From assembly GCA_018242505.1 (NCBI GenBank), contig JAFEBU010000026.1:1-64000 (forward strand): 64,000 bases of DNA, in the 5' to 3' direction. The stretch's first letter is position 1; every line of letters begins with the position of its first letter. Of this stretch, positions 36,203 through 43,263 are shown in pieces. Below the pieces are notes generated by a model that saw only the letters and a list, made by a program, of their open reading frames with translations, had not been told where the DNA came from and did not search any database. The DNA is from Pseudomonadota bacterium. Lineage in GTDB: Bacteria; Pseudomonadota; Alphaproteobacteria; Reyranellales; Reyranellaceae. The position numbers and the translations under genes were made by a program.

Positions 36203-36643
36203 CTATTTGACGACCAGAACGGGAACCGGACTGCTGACAAGGACCTCGGAGGTCTGGCTGCCGAGCAGAAGACGGCGCAGCCCGCGTCGGCCGTGCGAGG
36301 CCATGACGATCAGATTGCACTGTCGCCCGGCGGCGGTTGCGACGATCGCCTCGGCCGGCTGGGCCCCGGGCACATGAACGGTTTCGGCGGCGACGCCCAG
36401 CCGGTCCGCCGCAGCTTTGGCAGCGGCCAGAATTTTCGTGGCCGCTTCCTTCTGTCCCGCCTCGTAGTCGGCCATTTCACTGGGCCCCGGTATCCATTCG
36501 GGACCCGCGTAGATCGGGAAGGGCTCCGTCACCATGACGATGGTCACCTTGGCGCCAACGCTCTTGGCCAGGGACAGTCCATGATCGACGCCCTTCCGGG
36601 CAACCTCCGACCCGTCGGTCGATATGAGGATGTGCTGGTACAT
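36203..36643 (-). CDS. Universal stress protein (UspA family)
   Basis: A cytoplasmic UspA-domain protein of 146 aa. It opens MYQHILISTDGSEVARKGVDH and closes with the ATP-binding pattern IVMASHGRRGLRRLLLGSQTSEVL (G-2x-G-9x-G-S/T type), so it probably binds ATP. The start follows AGGAG. Usp proteins rise under starvation or stress. No partner gene is adjacent. Confidence 0.9.
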   Translation of the reverse strand: MYQHILISTDGSEVARKGVDHGLSLAKSVGAKVTIVMVTEPFPIYAGPEWIPGPSEMADYEAGQKEAATKILAAAKAAADRLGVAAETVHVPGAQPAEAIVATAAGRQCNLIVMASHGRRGLRRLLLGSQTSEVLVSSPVPVLVVK

Positions 36644-36729
36644 GATCGGCTCCTTCCTGCGGGATCACGCTGCGCACGGCATCGCGTCTATACCCACCCA
36701 TCATGGCGGCAGACCGACGCGATCGCATA

Positions 36730-36825
36730 TTACAGCCGCTGCCTCCATTCGCAGTCGTCGTCCGTGAGCGCGATGCCGCCGAAGATGAAGATCATTGCCA
36801 GGATCGCAAGGCGCCTTGCGCGCAT
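36730..36825 (-). CDS. Possible small membrane peptide, 31 aa
   Basis: A 31-codon frame with ATG at 36825 and GGAGG 7 nt upstream. It encodes a basic start (MRARRLA), a hydrophobic stretch (ILAMIFIFGGIAL) and an acidic, Trp-containing tail (TDDDCEW). This is the shape of a small single-span membrane peptide. No family is recognised. The surrounding 36644-37349 otherwise holds only a palindromic repeat and no other supported gene. Confidence 0.45.
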   Translation of the reverse strand: MRARRLAILAMIFIFGGIALTDDDCEWRQRL

Positions 36826-36916
36826 GCCGCGTCCTCCTCGTCTTGGCGTCTTGGCGAGATTGTGCTCCCAACAAGGCCGCGTTGCCATCCTGCCTGGGTC
36901 AGCGCGAACAGACTCA

Positions 36917-36960
36917 CCTCATCCTGAGGAGGCCGCGTAGCGGCGATCTCGAAGGATGGG
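36917..36960. repeat. Dispersed palindromic repeat of alphaproteobacterial type
   Basis: The sequence from cctcatcctgaggagg to ctcgaaggatggg is an imperfect palindrome (catcct paired with aggatg, gccgc paired with gcggc). Elements of this pattern are scattered between genes in many alphaproteobacteria. No gene overlaps it. Confidence 0.7.
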
Positions 36961-37349
36961 TAACAGACAAGGTGCTCGTTCCCTCCGAGGTGCGAGAGTG
37001 TCCCGCGAGTACGAACGATCGAAAATGAACCAAATTCCGTAGCATTATCCGACGACGGGAACACTCGCATCAGCATGAAGCCGGGCGCTACTGTATCGGC
37101 AAGGGAAGGCGCCTGTACACCCATCTTCCGCGGTTGCCCAGACTACATGAGAAACAATGGAAAGAAGCGCGCTCCAATACCGAGCCTCCTGGGCGCGCTG
37201 GCCCGGCTTCTCTCTGAACTCGGCTGTTCTGCACGGATTCGACCCCGCGGTCAGGGTACCTCAACGACATCGTCGCCCTCGACCGTGCCATATTGAAATC
37301 GTGACGACTGATGCGCATTTTGGGAAGAACGTCCTTGGAGGAAGTCAAG

Positions 37350-37556
37350 GTGCGTCAATTGACGGAAATTCAAAACTGTCTTCGCCTCGCTCAACTGGAG
37401 CGGCTGGCCGGTGGGCATCTGAAGAAGGCCATTGAAAAGGGTGCGTACGCCCAGGCGCGTCGAGCATCAAGGCAGATGGAGCGGGTAAACAGTGCCTTGA
37501 TGACCTCGTCGCCGTTCGTGATCTCACCCTTTAAGAACTGCGAGAAGGCAGCGTGA
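37350..37556 (+). CDS. Hypothetical small protein
   Basis: A 68-aa frame from GTG at 37350 with GGAGG 8 nt upstream. It reads as a helical, basic protein (QLTEIQNCLRLAQLERLAGG, then ARRASRQMERVNSAL). Not recognised. It precedes the DUF2513-like gene by 9 nt and lies in the same AT-richer patch. An ATG at 37311 is an alternative without a ribosome site. Confidence 0.35.
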   Translation: MRQLTEIQNCLRLAQLERLAGGHLKKAIEKGAYAQARRASRQMERVNSALMTSSPFVISPFKNCEKAA

Positions 37557-37565
37557 GTAATACCC

Positions 37566-37853
37566 ATGCAATCAGACGATAAGCTTCTCAAAGCACTTCT
37601 CATTAAGTTGGCGGAACGTGCTGCACTGCTAGGAGAAGGCGACAGCTGCGCAGTTCAGCCGAGGATTGAGGGGCAGCGCGTTGATAACCCAATCGACGTA
37701 CCTGGCTATGACTGGGAGCAAGTTGAGTACCATATGAAGCTGCTGAGAAGCCGCGGGCTTATCACTTCAGGTGGTGTCGCCGATCCGAATATTGGCATTT
37801 GGTTTGCCGGGCTCACCGAAAGTGGACGACAAACTTTACGGAGAATACGCTGA
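37566..37853 (+). CDS. DUF2513-like protein
   Basis: A 95-aa protein whose layout matches DUF2513: DDKLLKALLIKLAE at the start, then YDWEQVEYHMKLLRSRGLI, then IWFAGLTESGRQTLRRI. Such proteins look like winged-helix domains and are frequent on mobile and defence-type loci; their role is not known. The base composition is visibly more AT-rich than the flanks. No strong ribosome site is seen, so it may be coupled to the gene before it. Confidence 0.55.
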   Translation: MQSDDKLLKALLIKLAERAALLGEGDSCAVQPRIEGQRVDNPIDVPGYDWEQVEYHMKLLRSRGLITSGGVADPNIGIWFAGLTESGRQTLRRIR

Positions 37854-38050
37854 CAGGCTGATGGGCGATTTGGGCGGCATGCGCTCACGCGAGCTATTGG
37901 CCCGCTGGCTGCTGAGTGTCACGGTCGCTCGCTTGGCTCCGAGTGATTAACAATCGTGTTCAACCCCCGGCCTGGATATGAGCCGAGGTGCGTCGCCCGT
38001 GTGGCGTGTCCGTATCACCAGAGGTTTCTGCAGCCGAACTGGCGAATGGC

Positions 38051-39064
38051 TCATGAATTGGGTTGGATCAGCAGGCCAAGCGGCTGTGTGGTGATCCCTT
38101 CAGAGGTAAGCTCGCAGTGCCAGCCCTGCGGCGATGTGTGTCTATAGAGCCGCAGCGTTGGAAGGACTACCGCTTCGTGGACTATTGCCAAGCGGTATTG
38201 ACTTGCCCATCCGGCATCATTGACCGCTCGCTCGAATTGCATCCGTTCTTTGCGTGTTAGCGCAACGGGTGCTGGGCAAGCTGGACTTCGGCCTTTCACT
38301 TCCACACAAAACAGTTGACCACGGCGGGTACACTTCAAATCCCACCCTAAGTCACGGTCTGAAACATCTTCCACTGTCCAGCCTTGGCTCTCGTAGTGTG
38401 CCGTCACGTAATCGACCGCCGCTTGCTCCACTCGTACATTCTGCTCAGGATCGACCGCTCCTCCCCCAAGCCAACCGTCACCGCGCACGGCGTTGGCGGC
38501 GGCTTCGGCAACTTGACCGTGACCGCTAACATAAGCTCGAAGCTTGGCTGCAAGGTTCGGGTGTCTCTGTTCGACGTACGCAATATCAGCTTGGCCAAAC
38601 ACAAGTCTGTTTCTCGGAAGGCCCGGTGGCTGGATTACGAAGTCTCGCAGCCCTGCATCGACGAGCTGACTGTCGCTAACACGCCCCAGAATTCGGAACG
38701 GCCATTCGCCATCATCCAAACCCCAACCCGATGGCTCTGGCTGCTTTTCTCGATAGACAGTAGCGTTGAGATACCAGCCAGTGACGATAAGCCCATAACC
38801 GCTAGGATGTTGTGCGCACCAAACGACAGTAACCCCGGAAACCTCGGTATCGTTCGATGATGCGCCAAGCCGATCGATATTGATGTTTCCCCAATTCCTC
38901 ACCTCCACAAAGCCGAGCAGTCTTCCATCTGCGGTCGGAACAAAATTCTTAGCTTCGTGAGGTATGTTGCCAGCTGTAACATATCTATGGCGGCCATAGT
39001 ATTGGTCATCCGCGCGCCCATCGTAATGACGTAACCAGACAGTGCGGCACAGAAGCATCGCCAT
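38051..39064 (-). CDS. DUF3883 domain protein, putative nuclease
   Basis: A protein of 337 aa. The C-terminal third is a DUF3883 domain of the PD-(D/E)xK type: VEQAAVDYVTAHYESQGWTV, the acidic DLGWDL and the catalytic-like FCVEVKGRS, then ALTRKE. The N-terminal two thirds (GVTVVWCAQHPSGYGLIVTG) is a separate domain often found with DUF3883. Such proteins occur in restriction and other defence settings, but no methylase or helicase partner is adjacent. ATG at 39064 follows GAGGGGG. The gene is more AT-rich than its surroundings, which suggests transfer. Confidence 0.65.
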   Translation of the reverse strand: MAMLLCRTVWLRHYDGRADDQYYGRHRYVTAGNIPHEAKNFVPTADGRLLGFVEVRNWGNINIDRLGASSNDTEVSGVTVVWCAQHPSGYGLIVTGWYLNATVYREKQPEPSGWGLDDGEWPFRILGRVSDSQLVDAGLRDFVIQPPGLPRNRLVFGQADIAYVEQRHPNLAAKLRAYVSGHGQVAEAAANAVRGDGWLGGGAVDPEQNVRVEQAAVDYVTAHYESQGWTVEDVSDRDLGWDLKCTRRGQLFCVEVKGRSPACPAPVALTRKERMQFERAVNDAGWASQYRLAIVHEAVVLPTLRLYRHTSPQGWHCELTSEGITTQPLGLLIQPNS

Positions 39065-39459
39065 TATCGTCCCCCTCGCTCGATCTGCGCATACTCGCAC
39101 AAATAGAGCTATGGTACTACGTGCACTACCAAGATGGAGATGCTGACGACGCAGAAAGAAGCGCGAGGGAAAATATTGGCGAAGTGGGGACCGTAGGTTG
39201 AGAAGAACAAAGTGCTGAACGCAACTGGGCGAGACGGACTTATATTCTTCAACTTTATTCAGCGCGAGCACTCTCACCTGCTGTCATTCAAGGCAGCAGG
39301 CGATACGTGGCAATACGTTCATAGCTGGCTCATGCGAGCCAGTCTTGGCTCAGATTGAGGGAGGAAGACGACAAGGGATGTGGGAAAGTTAAATGACTCT
39401 AGAGGCGTCGGGTCGAATCGCGAATTCTTTAGTGCGAGTTGTTGGTTGATATGTTTCGC
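39065..39459. other. Non-coding, AT-richer gap with a hairpin
   Basis: No gene is supported in these 395 nt. A perfect inverted repeat, ctggctc-atgc-gagccag, lies at 39325-39342; it is not followed by a T run. A T-arm-like patch near 39400 does not fold into a tRNA. This may be the edge of the transferred segment. Confidence 0.4.
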
Positions 39460-40797
39460 TCACTTTTGCCCCACCTCCGCATGAAACCACCGCAAATTCT
39501 GCTCCAGCCGCCCCAGCACCAGCCGCTCGTTCGCACCGCTTGAGAGGCCGCGCTGGATCTGTTCGCAGACGACGAGGTCCTCGCCGTTGAAGACGCCTGA
39601 ATCCATCAGCTCGAACGAGCGCGCCCAGTGCGTCTCGGCCTTTTCGTCGTTGGGCCTCTCGGGGATGAGCATGGTGTGCACGAACAGCGTCTCGTCGGCC
39701 GCGGTCGGGAACATGCCGAGATGGCTGATGTAGTCGGGGTGGTAGACGATCACCGAATTGGGAAAGAGGAGATGCACCATCGTGGCGTGGCGCTGCGGGC
39801 TCCAGCGCTCGGCCGGCAGGGTGCGGATCTCGTTCGTGGTCTCGCGCGCCACCAGGTAGCGCAGGTGCCGGCCCACCGGATCGGCGGCGGAGACCGAGTC
39901 CTCGAAGAACGGGCCGATCGTGCCTGCATGCAGGCGCGTCACGTGATAGACCTCGAGGAAGGCGTCGACGATCAGCTTCCAGTTGGTGGCGCGCCTGGTG
40001 GTGTGCTGGCGGTAGAAGCGGTGCCGGCCCATGCCGATCGCGTCGAGGTCCGGATCGAGGCCGCCGAGGTGATCCGCTGCATCGATCGGGCCGGCCTCGG
40101 GATCGAGCACGGCGAAGATCAGGCCGTGGCGCACGGCCGAGGGCAGCGCGCGCAGGCCGCGCTGCGCCGTGTCGAGATCGGGAAACGCTTCGGCGCGCGG
40201 GATGCCGGCGAGGCTGCCGTCGAGCCGATAGGTCCAGTTGTGGTAAGGGCAGGCGAGGCTCTGCTTGCGGCACACCGTCTCCTGCTCGGGCAGCACGCGC
40301 GCGCCGCGATGGCGGCAGACATTGAGGAAGACATGTGCCTCGCCGTCGCGCGCCCGCGTGATCAGCACCGGCACGCCGCAGATCTCGCGCGCCAGTGCGC
40401 TGCCTGATGCGAGCTGGTCGATATGGCCCAGGCAGAGCGGCAGGCGCAGGAACAGCCGCTGCCGCTCGCGCTCGAAATGCGCCGGATCGCAATAGATCGC
40501 CGGATCGAGGAACGCCAGATCGCCGTCCGCATCGCCGCATGATGACTCCTTCCCCTCGGCAGAGTCCGCCAGGGGGAGGTGTCGGCGCCTTGCGCCGACG
40601 GAGGGGTCGTGAGTCGCGGTCCCGGTCTCGTTCCTCATGGTCCCTCCGCCCGCGCTGACGCGGGTTTCTCCCCTGTGCGGACTCCGCACGGAGGAGGGGA
40701 GGGACCGCCGGTCGAGTTCGGCCAGCAGGCGTTCGAACAGGCCGTGCCAGGGCGCTTGGGGTGGAGCGTGCGAAGCGTCGGAGCGGAGCAGGGTCAT
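39460..40797 (-). CDS. Rieske aromatic-ring-hydroxylating oxygenase, alpha subunit
   Basis: An oxygenase of 445 aa. The Rieske 2Fe-2S ligands are C161xH163 and C183xxH186 (CRHRG, CPYHNWTY). The mononuclear iron site is in DAFLEVYHVTRLH (H285, H290). ATG at 40797 overlaps the TetR stop by 4 nt (ATGA), so the two genes are coupled. Residues of about 34-86 are encoded by two opposed palindromic repeats inserted in frame. Family-like sequence stops at about LLAELDRRSLPS and resumes at LAFLDPAIYCDP. A start at ATG 40638 would skip one repeat but not the other. No reductase or beta subunit is adjacent. Confidence 0.8.
   Translation of the reverse strand: MTLLRSDASHAPPQAPWHGLFERLLAELDRRSLPSSVRSPHRGETRVSAGGGTMRNETGTATHDPSVGARRRHLPLADSAEGKESSCGDADGDLAFLDPAIYCDPAHFERERQRLFLRLPLCLGHIDQLASGSALAREICGVPVLITRARDGEAHVFLNVCRHRGARVLPEQETVCRKQSLACPYHNWTYRLDGSLAGIPRAEAFPDLDTAQRGLRALPSAVRHGLIFAVLDPEAGPIDAADHLGGLDPDLDAIGMGRHRFYRQHTTRRATNWKLIVDAFLEVYHVTRLHAGTIGPFFEDSVSAADPVGRHLRYLVARETTNEIRTLPAERWSPQRHATMVHLLFPNSVIVYHPDYISHLGMFPTAADETLFVHTMLIPERPNDEKAETHWARSFELMDSGVFNGEDLVVCEQIQRGLSSGANERLVLGRLEQNLRWFHAEVGQK
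40548..40610 (+). repeat. Palindromic repeat inside the Rieske gene, copy 1
   Basis: This copy has cagagtccgccagggggagg and gtcggcgccttgcgccgac, the same nested-hairpin plan as the intergenic copy at 25903-25964. It lies inside the coding frame of the oxygenase and keeps the frame open. It is opposed in orientation to the copy at 40641-40704. Confidence 0.72.
40641..40704 (-). repeat. Palindromic repeat inside the Rieske gene, copy 2
   Basis: On the minus strand this copy reads gtgcggagtccgcacagggg and then acccgcgtcagcgcgggcgg, nearly identical to the element after hpnN. It encodes SVRSPHRGETRVSAGGG in the oxygenase frame. The two copies form an inverted pair about 30 nt apart. Confidence 0.78.
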
Positions 40798-41459
40798 GAT
40801 GGCGACTCCATGGATCGGAGATGGGACGGGCGGGCATAGGGCCGTGCCGAGACGGCCTGCAGGCAGAAGGCCACGATTGCGTCGATCGTCGCCCGGGTGG
40901 TGGGAGCGCCGCTGTCCTGCGGCCGGGCCTCGGGCGCGAGCGGGCCGATCAGCGCCTCGTTCAACGCGCCCATGACGCAGGCGGCCGCCGCGCGCGCGTT
41001 CTGCGGCGGGAACGCGCCGTTCCGGATGCCGTCCTCGATCAGGGTCTCGAACACATCGGCGAAGGCGCGGCGATAGACCAGGCGCTGGGCGTCCACTTCC
41101 GGTTCGGCGGGCTCGGCGATCATGGCGTAGGCGAGTCGCCCCGCACGCACGGCGCGGAGCGCGAAGACGCGCAGCGCATCGGCGAGCCGCGCCGCGGCGG
41201 GACCGTCGCTCCCCGCCACCGCGGCCACCACCTCGACCTCGTGGCCGGCATTCAGGGCCAGCGCCTCGGCGAACAGTTCGCCCTTGGAGGGGAAGTGGCG
41301 ATAGACGGTGCCGGTCGCGACTTCCGCCGCCTCCGCCACCATCGCCACCTGCGCCCCGCGGAAGCCGACCTCGGCCACCACCGCACGCACCGCTTGCAGG
41401 ATGCGGTTCCGCTTGTCCTGCAACTGCTCCTGCACCCGCTCCGTCCGGCGATAGGCCAT
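40794..41459 (-). CDS. TetR-family transcriptional regulator
   Basis: A regulator of 221 aa. The N-terminal HTH is VGFRGAQVAMVAEAAEVATGTV followed by YRHFPSKGELFAEAL. The C-terminal ligand domain is not assigned. The gene is translationally coupled to the Rieske oxygenase downstream. A 29-bp palindrome at 41472-41500, just upstream of the start, is the likely operator for autoregulation. Confidence 0.88.
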   Translation of the reverse strand: MAYRRTERVQEQLQDKRNRILQAVRAVVAEVGFRGAQVAMVAEAAEVATGTVYRHFPSKGELFAEALALNAGHEVEVVAAVAGSDGPAAARLADALRVFALRAVRAGRLAYAMIAEPAEPEVDAQRLVYRRAFADVFETLIEDGIRNGAFPPQNARAAAACVMGALNEALIGPLAPEARPQDSGAPTTRATIDAIVAFCLQAVSARPYARPSHLRSMESPS

Positions 41460-41471
41460 GGTGTGAACCTG

Positions 41472-41500
41472 AGTTCAATTCTTCGATGAAGAAATGAACT
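41472..41500. promoter_or_regulatory. Palindromic operator upstream of the TetR-Rieske operon
   Basis: A 29-bp imperfect palindrome runs from agttcaattcttc to gaagaaatgaact, 12 nt before the TetR start codon. The outer arms agttca/tgaact are perfect. Size and place fit a TetR-family operator. Confidence 0.6.
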
Positions 41501-42201
41501 TAAATTCATATCATGTCAAGAGCGGTATCCTATTACCGCGCACGGGGCGAGCGAGAAAAATGAGAAGATCTGCCTGAAATGCCGATGCCATCGGCATCGG
41601 AGGCTTCTCACCCGCTGAGAAATTCGTGAGAATCTTCTCAAGGCGCCGGGCTCGCCGGGCCCGGTCCGCGAGCTGGTCGAGCGAGAGGCGGGGCCGGCAT
41701 CGTTGTCCTTGGCCGGCAGGTCCGGCGGCAGGTCGGTCTGCCACCTCGATCAGCGTTTTGCGCAGAGTTGTCTTCGGCCCGCAGGCCCGGCAGCAGGTCG
41801 GTTCATTGGACGGCGACGTGGGTCCGGCCGGCTGGGGAGGGGCTCGAAGCTGGTTGCCAGGCGCTCTCGCCGTGGAAGGCGGGATCGTCGGTCTTGAGGG
41901 GACCGTCTGCGCGAGGCGCGAGCAAGGCCGCCGGTCGAGGCGCGCGCTGACTCGATCCTCGCGCGCGGCGCTCCTGCCGCGAAACTGCGACACGCCCTCC
42001 GGATGGCTCTCTCCGGATAGCTGGCCGCCCTCCGGAGAGAAGAGCGACAGGCGATCGCCGCCGCCCGCACGCGGATCGAAGGCATGCAGGCGGCCCGTCA
42101 TGAGCCTGGGCGGCCGGCAGGCCGGCGGTGCACTCGCCGCCAGGACGGTGCGCCACGGTTTTGCGGCGGCGCGCCGATGATCCTGGAGGTGCAGGTGCCG
42201 G
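41501..42201. other. 700-bp stretch without a recognisable gene
   Basis: Open frames exist on both strands because of high GC, but they are Arg/Pro/Ser-rich, lack ribosome sites and resemble no family. It may hold remnants of old genes; nothing can be named. Confidence 0.4.
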
Positions 42202-43197
42202 TCACTCCACCTTGGCGCCGGAGGCCTTGATGACCGGGGCCAGCCGCTTCTCGTCGGCCACGCGATAGGCCGCGGTGTCGGCCGGGCTCTTCCAGAAGGC
42301 GACGGCGCCCTGCTTCTCGAACGCGGTCTTCACCGGCGCGCTTTCGAGCGCCGTCTTGGTGAGCGCGGCGCACTTCTCCACCATCGCCGGTGGCAGGCCG
42401 GCCGGCCCGCAGATGCCGCCCCACGAGGTGATCTCGAAGCCCGGCAGGGTCTCGGCCATGGTCGGAAGGTCGGGCACGGCCGGGTGGCGCTCGAGCGACG
42501 TCACCGCGAGCCCGCGCACCTTGCCGGCGCGCATGAGGGCGAGCGGACCGGGGATATTGTCGAACATCATGTCGACTTGGCCCGCGAGCAGGTCCTGATG
42601 CGCCGGAGCGCTGCCGCGATAGGGCACGTGCAGCAACTGGAGGTGGGCGAGCTGCTTGAACAGTTCGCCGGTGATGTGCGGCGTGGTGCCGGCGCCCGAC
42701 GAGGCGAAGGAATATTTGCCGGGGCTGGCCTTGATGAGCGCGATCAGCTCGGGCACCGATTTCGCCGGCAGGTCGAGCCGCGTCATCAGCATGTTGCACA
42801 CCGACCACATCATGGCGATGGCGGTGAAGTCCTTCTCGACGTTGAACGGCAGCTTGGCGTAGAGCGTGGGCGCGATCGATTGCGAGGCGATGGTGTAGAG
42901 GCCGATCGTGTAGCCGTCGGGCGCCGCCGTGGCGATCACCTCGGTGCCGACATTGCCGCCCGAGCCCGCCTTGTTGTCGACCACGAACTGCTGGCCGGTG
43001 AGTTCGCTCAACTGGTTGCAGATGATGCGGGACAGCGTGTCGGTCGGCCCGCCGGCCGGGAAGACGTTGATGTACTTGACCGGCCGGTTCGGCCAGTCGC
43101 CGGCCGCGCGGGCGATGCCCGACGCGATCATCGGCGCCGCGAGCGCGGTGCCGGACAGGATGAGGACGCGACGACGCGGCAAGACCAGTTTGTTCAT
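42202..43197 (-). CDS. Tripartite tricarboxylate transporter substrate-binding protein (TctC/Bug family)
   Basis: A periplasmic binding protein of 331 aa. A twin-arginine-like signal peptide (RRRVLILSGTALAA, cut near ARA) leads to the family opening DWPNRPVKYINVFPAGGPTDT. Further Bug motifs are VDNKAGSGGNVGTEVIA and HVPYRGSAPAHQDLLAGQVD. ATG at 43197 follows GGAGG. No TctA or TctB membrane partner is adjacent, as is common for this very large family. The ligand, probably a carboxylate, is unknown. Confidence 0.92.
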   Translation of the reverse strand: MNKLVLPRRRVLILSGTALAAPMIASGIARAAGDWPNRPVKYINVFPAGGPTDTLSRIICNQLSELTGQQFVVDNKAGSGGNVGTEVIATAAPDGYTIGLYTIASQSIAPTLYAKLPFNVEKDFTAIAMMWSVCNMLMTRLDLPAKSVPELIALIKASPGKYSFASSGAGTTPHITGELFKQLAHLQLLHVPYRGSAPAHQDLLAGQVDMMFDNIPGPLALMRAGKVRGLAVTSLERHPAVPDLPTMAETLPGFEITSWGGICGPAGLPPAMVEKCAALTKTALESAPVKTAFEKQGAVAFWKSPADTAAYRVADEKRLAPVIKASGAKVE

Positions 43198-43263
43198 GAT
43201 GGAGACCTCCCAGATACTTCTTTATCGGGAGACTCTAGCAGGTTCTGGGCCGCGGAATCAGTC

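Noticed and set aside
37157..37435. 92-aa plus-strand ORF
   Set aside because: No ribosome site or family resemblance, and it overlaps the better-placed 37350 frame.
39395..39430. tRNA gene or tRNA-derived attachment site
   Set aside because: A short T-arm-like patch is present, but no acceptor, D or anticodon stems can be formed around it.
41626..42180. 184-aa plus-strand ORF
   Set aside because: Arg/Pro/Ser-rich composition typical of random GC-rich frames, no ribosome site, no family resemblance.
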